A stretch of DNA of 64,000 nt, taken from NCBI GenBank assembly GCA_045541355.1, contig JAZQIW010000046.1, positions 33,188-97,187 of the forward strand, written 5' to 3'. Shown piece after piece: positions 59,754 to 64,000 of the stretch (the first letter of the stretch is position 1; the number at the start of each line of letters is the position of its first letter). The stretch is from UMGS1387 sp045541355. Its GTDB lineage: Bacteria > Bacillota > Clostridia > Oscillospirales > CAG-382. A program made the position numbers and the translations under genes. The notes under the pieces are model-generated. The model searched no databases. It had not been told where the DNA came from and saw only the letters and a program-made list of their open reading frames with translations.

Positions 59754-60373
59754 GTTGTCTCCCTGTGCTCAAAATATTTTTCTCTGTTTACCTTGTAAAC
59801 TACAATGTTTTTGTACTCGCCCTTTATAAACATGGCGTTTCGGTAGAGTCCCTCAAGACTCATGCCGAGCTTTTGCATAACACGCATGGATGCACTGTTT
59901 CCTTCAATGCATTTTGCAGAAAACCCGAAAAGCCCGAAATTTTCAAAGCCAAACTCCATAACCGCCCTTGCCGCTTCTGCTGCAAGCCCCATACCCCAAT
60001 AGGGGCGGGCTAAAACATAACCGATTTCGGCGGTGTTCTCATTGTAGTCGAAGCTCGTAAAGCCGCAGGTGCCTATAAATTTTCCCGTCTGCCTGTAAAT
60101 TAGTCCCCAGTCGTTGAAAACCCCGCTTTGGTATTTTCTTTGTAATAGCTTGATGTATCTCTCGGTTTCCTTGGGCGATGAGTGACATGACCAGGTGAGA
60201 TATTTCGTAACCTCGCTGTCGCATGAGTATTCGTACATGTCGCCCGAATGCTCGGCTGATATCTTTACCAAATCCAGCCTTTCGGTACTCAGCGTCGGCG
60301 GATTTGAAAATGTTTCAATTATCTTGGCCTCAAGCCCGCTTTTTTCGGGTTTGAAAATGTCTAAAAAAGGCAT
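59750..60373 (-). CDS. GNAT family N-acetyltransferase (RimJ/RimL-like)
   Basis: A 207-residue acetyltransferase. The RimJ/RimL-like pattern is visible: LSTERLDLVKIS near the start, TAEIGYVLARPYWGMGLAAEAARAVMEFGFENF with the acetyl-CoA loop, and NSASMRVMQKLGMSLEGL near the end. It transfers acetyl groups to protein N-termini or small amines. The start at 60373 (MPFLDIFKPEKSG) is chosen because GAGGTAAG lies at good distance; an upstream in-frame extension falls inside a dispersed hairpin repeat. It heads the chromate transporter unit. Confidence 0.9.
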   Translation of the reverse strand: MPFLDIFKPEKSGLEAKIIETFSNPPTLSTERLDLVKISAEHSGDMYEYSCDSEVTKYLTWSCHSSPKETERYIKLLQRKYQSGVFNDWGLIYRQTGKFIGTCGFTSFDYNENTAEIGYVLARPYWGMGLAAEAARAVMEFGFENFGLFGFSAKCIEGNSASMRVMQKLGMSLEGLYRNAMFIKGEYKNIVVYKVNREKYFEHRETT

Positions 60374-60390
60374 AAGCTTACCTCGTGAGG

Positions 60391-60495
60391 TGGTTTTTTC
60401 GCTTTTTCTTTTGAAAAAAGAAAAAGCTCGCAAAAAGAAAACGTGACCACACCGCTTCTTTATGGGTTTAGAAGCGGTGTTTGTGCTCGATTATA
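60391..60495 (+). repeat. Dispersed hairpin element, copy 3 (diverged)
   Basis: It begins GCTTTTTCTTTTGAAAAAAG, continues AAAAAGCTCGCAAAAAGAAAACG, contains a 10-bp hairpin CACCGCTTCT (60450-60459 with 60470-60479) and ends in TGCTCGATTATA. The order of parts matches the copies at 30343 and 50398, with lower identity. It is upstream of the GNAT gene. Confidence 0.6.
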
Positions 60496-60498
60496 GTG

Positions 60499-60533
60499 TC
60501 GTTTGGTCGGCATAAACGCAACCGACCAAACGA
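60499..60533 (+). repeat. 12-bp stem hairpin
   Basis: TCGTTTGGTCGG pairs perfectly with CCGACCAAACGA, loop of 11 bases, just 5' of the first direct-repeat unit. Confidence 0.7.
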
Positions 60534-60544
60534 TTTAAAGTCCG

Positions 60545-60618
60545 CTCGGCTTCGGTCGATATCGCTAAAACAAGCCATATCCCTGCCCGAAATTAAAAAG
60601 GTCTTTGCCTGCTTTCTC
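60545..60618 (+). repeat. Direct-repeat unit 1 (74 bp)
   Basis: It starts CTCGGCTTCGGTCGATATCG and ends CCTGCTTTCTCC. It is about 85% identical to 60682-60755. A PvuI-like CGATATCG palindrome sits near the start of both. Confidence 0.75.
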
Positions 60619-60646
60619 CCGGAAGAAAAAACATCAGAATTTGTAC

Positions 60647-60679
60647 GTTTGTGTCTGCCGTTGTTTGGTAGACACAAAC
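60647..60679 (+). repeat. 10-bp stem hairpin
   Basis: GTTTGTGTCT pairs with AGACACAAAC across a 13-base loop, just 5' of the second direct-repeat unit, in the same place as the hairpin at 60499 before unit 1. Confidence 0.7.
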
Positions 60680-60681
60680 TG

Positions 60682-60755
60682 CTTGGCTTCGGTCGATATC
60701 GTAAAAACAACTGATATCCTTCCCCGAAATTGAAAAGGTCTTTGCCTACTTTCTC
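60682..60755 (+). repeat. Direct-repeat unit 2 (74 bp)
   Basis: Begins CTTGGCTTCGGTCGATATCG and ends CCTACTTTCTCC. The region 60374-60784 contains no gene other than these repeats. Confidence 0.75.
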
Positions 60756-60784
60756 CTTAAGAAAGTAGGATAATGAATTACGGA

Positions 60785-61660
60785 TTACGGATTAATTAGA
60801 GCTTTGGCGAGGGTAGAGTCCTTGCCGAGAATGATGGTGCTCTGGTCAGAGAGAGATGCTTCAAGGGCATCAAGAGCACGGGTGAATTCGTAGAAGCTCT
60901 GTTTTTCGGGAGTGTTGTAAGCTTCGGCGAGAATTCTCATATATTCGCTCTCACCCTCAGCAATGATGCGCTCAGCCTCTGCCTTGGCGTTTGAAATTGT
61001 AATACCCGTGGTTTTGTCAACCTCATTTTTGATAATGGTAGCTTCCTTTTCACCCTCAGCTCTTTCTTCGGCGGCAATTTTATTTCTTTCGGAAATCATA
61101 CGGTTGTAAACCGCCTGCTCGTTGTCGGAGGGAAGGTCAAGCTTTTTGATTTTAATGTCCATTATTTCAATGCCGTAGGCTGTGGTAGCATCTGCGGTGG
61201 CACTTATAATGTTTTCGTTGAACTTGTCACGGCTGGAATCATCGGAATTTATAATGACATCGCGGTTAAGCTTACCCATTTCAATTTTGATTGCGCTGTA
61301 AGTAAGCATATTGATTCTTGTTTCTGCCTCGGTAATGTTGCCGAGGGTTTTGTAGAAGGTAAGCGGGTCTGTAATTCTCCAGGTAACATAGTTGTCAACA
61401 AGCATGGTTTTGCTGTCAGCGGTGAGAACGTCAGAGGGCTTCATGTCATAAAGAAGCACCTGCTTCGGGAAGTAAATGACGTTGTCTATAAAGGGAATTT
61501 TAAAGTAAAGACCGGGCTCTGAAACGGTATTTACGGTTTTTGAAAAACGAACGGTGTTTGCGTGCTGGTTGGGCTGCACCTCGTAAAAGCACTGTGCACC
61601 GACAAAGAGGGCGATAATGACAATAACAATGACTGCGCCGGAAAAAATCTTCTTTTTCAT
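60785..61660 (-). CDS. hflC: HflC-like SPFH protease regulator subunit
   Basis: A 291-residue membrane protein. The N-terminal membrane segment (KIFSGAVIVIVIIALFVGAQ) is followed by an SPFH/prohibitin domain (VRFSKTVNTVSEPGLYFKIPFIDNVIYFPKQ) and a helical coiled coil rich in Glu, Lys and Ala (ERAEGEKEATIIKNEVDKT, then AEAERIIAEGE). With HflK it forms a membrane cage that controls the FtsH protease. ATG at 61660 follows AAGGAGG with proper spacing; longer versions lack a ribosome site. It begins 13 bases after hflK. Confidence 0.92.
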   Translation of the reverse strand: MKKKIFSGAVIVIVIIALFVGAQCFYEVQPNQHANTVRFSKTVNTVSEPGLYFKIPFIDNVIYFPKQVLLYDMKPSDVLTADSKTMLVDNYVTWRITDPLTFYKTLGNITEAETRINMLTYSAIKIEMGKLNRDVIINSDDSSRDKFNENIISATADATTAYGIEIMDIKIKKLDLPSDNEQAVYNRMISERNKIAAEERAEGEKEATIIKNEVDKTTGITISNAKAEAERIIAEGESEYMRILAEAYNTPEKQSFYEFTRALDALEASLSDQSTIILGKDSTLAKALINP

Positions 61661-61673
61661 TATACGTACCTCC

Positions 61674-62720
61674 TTACTGATTGTTAAAGCTTTCGATGGG
61701 TAAAAGCTTTTGAACGGAGCCCGATTCTGCCGTGTCAATATATACCTTTGCTTCGGGCAATACCTTTTCTATTGTTTCAAAGAACATTCTCTTTTTTGTA
61801 ACCTCAGGGTTCTGAGCATATCTGTCATACATTGCCGTGAACATTGCAACCTGCATATTTGCCTCGTTGATTCTGTCCTGCTTTTTGAGCTCTGCGTCCT
61901 GAATCAGCTTGTCTGCCTGTGCAACGGCCTTGGGTATTTCGGAATTTCTGTATGCGTTGGCAACATTTACGGCAGTTTCTCTTTCCTGCTTTGCCGTTTC
62001 AACTTCCTTGAACGCCTCAACAACCTCTTCTGTCGGCGGCTCGCTGTCCTGAAGCTTGATGTCTGTAAGAACAAGACCGAGGTCATATACAATAAGCTCC
62101 TCGACAATGCCTTCCTTGATTTTGCTCTGAATTTCACTCTTGCCGGTCGTGAGAATACTGTCAACGTCATATGAGCTGATAACATTTCTGATGTGGCTCT
62201 GAGCAAGACTCTTTAAAATCTCGTCGGGGTTCTGGGAGTTGTAAAGATACTTTACGGGGTCGGAGATTTTGTATTCCACGAAGAAATCGCAGTTAACGAT
62301 GTTGTAGTCTCCGCTTATCATCTTGCTTTCCGATTCAACCGTAACACCGTCGGAGGCAGTATTGTAGTATGCTTCGGGAATGGCGTAGGTTGAGGCGGAG
62401 GGAGAGTATGTGTCACTTCCGGAACGATAGCCGATTTCAATTTTGCGGTAGATGTTTACGTCAACGGGGGTTGCCTTCTGAATGCCGAAGGGTAGCTTGA
62501 AATGAATACCGGGGTCTGTAACGGCAGTAACTCTGCCAAAGGTTGTTACAACAGCCTGCTGCTTGTCGTTTACCGTGTAAATACCGGTGGCAACAAGCAC
62601 AATGACAATTACTGCAATAACAATAACGGTTGTGAGCGTTTTGATTTTGAATGAGGGAATTTTGGGCATTTTCGGTTTGTTTTCGTCGCCCATGTTTTTC
62701 CACCACTTCTGGTTGTCCAT
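61674..62720 (-). CDS. hflK: HflK-like SPFH protease regulator subunit
   Basis: A 348-residue protein with a short cytoplasmic N-terminus (WWKNMGDENKPKMPKIPSF), a transmembrane helix (TTVIVIAVIVIVLVATGIY) and an SPFH domain (AVVTTFGRVTAVTDPGIHFKLPF). A coiled coil follows (VVEAFKEVETAKQERETAVN, then KAVAQADKLIQDAELKKQDRI). It is the first gene of the hflKC pair. Glycine-rich N-terminal tracts of proteobacterial HflK are missing, as usual in Bacillota. It has GGAGG before ATG and a clear promoter. Confidence 0.92.
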   Translation of the reverse strand: MDNQKWWKNMGDENKPKMPKIPSFKIKTLTTVIVIAVIVIVLVATGIYTVNDKQQAVVTTFGRVTAVTDPGIHFKLPFGIQKATPVDVNIYRKIEIGYRSGSDTYSPSASTYAIPEAYYNTASDGVTVESESKMISGDYNIVNCDFFVEYKISDPVKYLYNSQNPDEILKSLAQSHIRNVISSYDVDSILTTGKSEIQSKIKEGIVEELIVYDLGLVLTDIKLQDSEPPTEEVVEAFKEVETAKQERETAVNVANAYRNSEIPKAVAQADKLIQDAELKKQDRINEANMQVAMFTAMYDRYAQNPEVTKKRMFFETIEKVLPEAKVYIDTAESGSVQKLLPIESFNNQ

Positions 62721-62773
62721 AGCTTTTCCTCCTTAAATGATGAATTGAATTTGATTTGAATGTTTTCAATAAT

Positions 62774-62802
62774 AGTATATCCTTTATAGTTTTCCATTTC
62801 AA
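62774..62802 (-). promoter_or_regulatory. Promoter for hflKC
   Basis: On the minus strand, TTGAAA, 17-bp spacer, TATACT, 53 bases upstream of the hflK start. Confidence 0.8.
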
Positions 62803-62916
62803 TGACAAAATATTAATTATTGTATATTTGCCCTCATAACAACATAAAACGTGGTGAGATATTTAAAAGGATGGGACAAAAAATACCCAAAAGTGTAAAA
62901 AACGCAAAACAAAGAA

Positions 62917-62945
62917 TTGACAGAATAAGGGTTTGAGTATATAAT
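62917..62945 (+). promoter_or_regulatory. Sigma-A promoter for cysteine synthase homologue
   Basis: TTGACA, 17-bp spacer, TATAAT, 35 bases upstream of the ATG. Confidence 0.88.
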
Positions 62946-62980
62946 ATGTCTGTGATATTTTAGAACATTCGGAGAAACAG

Positions 62981-63907
62981 ATGATTTGCAATAATATTCT
63001 TGAATTTATGGGAAATACTCCCATTATCAGACTTACAAAAATGGCACCTGAGAACGGCGCAGAAATATTGGTTAAATTTGAAGGACTCAATGTCGGCGGC
63101 TCAATCAAGACAAGAACTGCGTATAATATGATTCTTGATGCCGAAAAAAAGGGACTCATCGGCAAGGACACAATAATCGTAGAGCCTACCAGCGGGAATC
63201 AGGGAATTGGTCTTGCACTTGTGGGCGCGGTAAAGGGATATAAGACGAAGATAATAATGCCTGATTCGGTAAGCGAAGAGAGAAGAAAGCTCGTAAACCA
63301 CTATGGTGCCGAGGTTATTCTTATTCATGATGACGGAAATATCGGTGCTTGTATTGAGGAATGTCTCGCGACGGCACTGCGTATGCGCGATGAAAACCCC
63401 AACGTGTTTGTTCCTCAGCAGTTTGAAAATCCTGCAAATGTACAGATTCAGAGGGAAAGAACGGGGACTGAAATTCTCGAGCAGGTGGGACATGAAATCC
63501 ACGGCTTTTGCTCGGGTATAGGCACCGGCGGTACAATTACAGGTATCGGAGAAACGCTCAAAGCGGCAAATCCCGATATGACAATCTGGGCGGTAGAGCC
63601 TGAAAATGCCGCAATACTTTCGGGCGGGTCAATCGGCACGCATATCCAGATGGGTATCGGTGACGGTATTGTCCCCGAAATACTCAATACGGAAATATAT
63701 GACGATATTTGTATTATAAATGATGATGAAGCGATTCAGACAGCAAAGGATCTTGCAAGCAAGGAAGGAATTATGTGCGGCATTTCAAGCGGAACAAATG
63801 TTGCGGCGGCAATAAAGCTTGCCAAGGCTTTGGGTAAGGGGAAGACGGTGGTGACCGTGCTTCCGGATACGGCCGAGAGATATTTTTCCACTCCGCTTTT
63901 TGAATAA
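62981..63907 (+). CDS. Cysteine synthase family PLP enzyme
   Basis: A 308-residue fold-type II PLP enzyme of the CysK/CysM family (usual length about 305). The PLP lysine lies in GGSIKTR; most cysteine synthases have PGGSVKDR. The phosphate- and substrate-loop is EPTSGNQGIGLAL instead of TSGNTG, and the PLP phosphate cup GTGGTITG is intact, as is QQFENPAN. C-terminal ISSGTNVAAA contains the pyridine-contacting serine. It probably makes cysteine from O-acetylserine and sulfide, but the changed active-site residues leave room for another amino-acid substitution reaction. It has a consensus promoter and a downstream partner 22 bases on. Confidence 0.85.
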   Translation: MICNNILEFMGNTPIIRLTKMAPENGAEILVKFEGLNVGGSIKTRTAYNMILDAEKKGLIGKDTIIVEPTSGNQGIGLALVGAVKGYKTKIIMPDSVSEERRKLVNHYGAEVILIHDDGNIGACIEECLATALRMRDENPNVFVPQQFENPANVQIQRERTGTEILEQVGHEIHGFCSGIGTGGTITGIGETLKAANPDMTIWAVEPENAAILSGGSIGTHIQMGIGDGIVPEILNTEIYDDICIINDDEAIQTAKDLASKEGIMCGISSGTNVAAAIKLAKALGKGKTVVTVLPDTAERYFSTPLFE

Positions 63908-63929
63908 GACGATATAAAGGAGCAATGTT

Positions 63930-64000
63930 ATGCTTACCATAAAAAAGACAAAGGGTAAGGATTTTAAAATTCTGAATATTACCGACACCCACCTTGTAAC
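63930..64000 (+). CDS. Metallophosphoesterase, N-terminal fragment (runs off window)
   Basis: The first 23 codons of a gene starting ATG at 63930 after AAAGGAGC. The peptide KDFKILNITDTHLV carries the DxH motif of calcineurin-like metallophosphoesterases (metal-binding Asp and His). It is 22 bases from the cysteine synthase stop, so likely in the same transcript. The remainder is beyond the window, and the substrate cannot be assigned. Confidence 0.6.
   Translation, partial: MLTIKKTKGKDFKILNITDTHLV

Noticed and set aside
60374..60433. N-terminal extension of the GNAT gene
   Set aside because: Falls in the dispersed hairpin repeat and lacks a ribosome site, whereas the start at 60373 has one.

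Overview
The window comes from a chromosome of an anaerobic Bacillota, most likely an uncultured gut Clostridia (Oscillospirales or Christensenellales type). The evidence is the gene content: infC-rpmI-rplT behind an L20-type leader, RNase J, a DnaD-like primosome protein, SLH-domain surface proteins, a 2-hydroxyacyl-CoA dehydratase activase-like system, a TAXI TRAP transporter and plant or host glycan enzymes. Base and codon use look uniform across most of the window, and perfect or near-perfect sigma-A promoters are common. No tRNA, rRNA, CRISPR array or insertion sequence was recognised.

Layout. 1-6.1 kb is a podovirus-like virion head module (portal C-terminus, scaffold, small head protein, major capsid, connector-like and beta-propeller-like hub proteins) that stops cleanly at a terminator. 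6.2-12.8 kb (minus strand) holds sugar catabolism: a Gfo/Idh oxidoreductase, a GH78 alpha-L-rhamnosidase and a GH2 beta-galactosidase. 12.9-17.1 kb is a split acyl-CoA dehydratase activase/component pair. 17.3-19.8 kb is a znuABC-type zinc importer with a Fur/Zur-like operator, divergent from an AraC regulator. 21-25 kb has a Na/Pi cotransporter, an aldose epimerase and a GH99-like/WbsX protein. 25.2-28.8 kb is a TAXI TRAP operon (binding protein, DUF1850 lipoprotein, fused permease). 28.8-30.3 kb is the infC-rpmI-rplT translation operon.

30.9-50.4 kb is the most unusual part. Two large secreted SLH-domain proteins (1262 and 1192 aa) and a giant 2134-aa secreted protein without SLH domains share one set of acidic ectodomain modules. 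The first SLH gene has the codon bias of a very highly expressed gene (no TTA, CTA or TCA codon in 1262 codons) and is a candidate S-layer protein. Both SLH genes carry the same operator geometry (two GTTACA direct repeats 11 bp apart, 14-15 bp upstream of a TTGCAA -35 box). A polysaccharide flippase, an AraC/epimerase locus and nagB sit between them and the giant gene, which suggests a cell-envelope neighbourhood.

50.8-53.0 kb encodes two COG0523-type metal GTPases, one with a 102-residue His/Cys-rich array and one carrying a TIGR03943-like C-terminal domain. Together with znuABC this makes zinc acquisition a second theme. 53.1-58.5 kb holds RNase J, a DnaD-like protein, a YhaN-like ATPase with a membrane segment and a YbaK deacylase. 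58.6-60.4 kb is a chromate transporter pair with a GNAT acetyltransferase. 60.8-62.7 kb is hflKC. The window ends with a cysteine synthase homologue and the first codons of a metallophosphoesterase.

A dispersed hairpin element occurs at 30.3, 50.4 and 60.4 kb, at or near gene ends; the first two copies end in a terminator-like hairpin.
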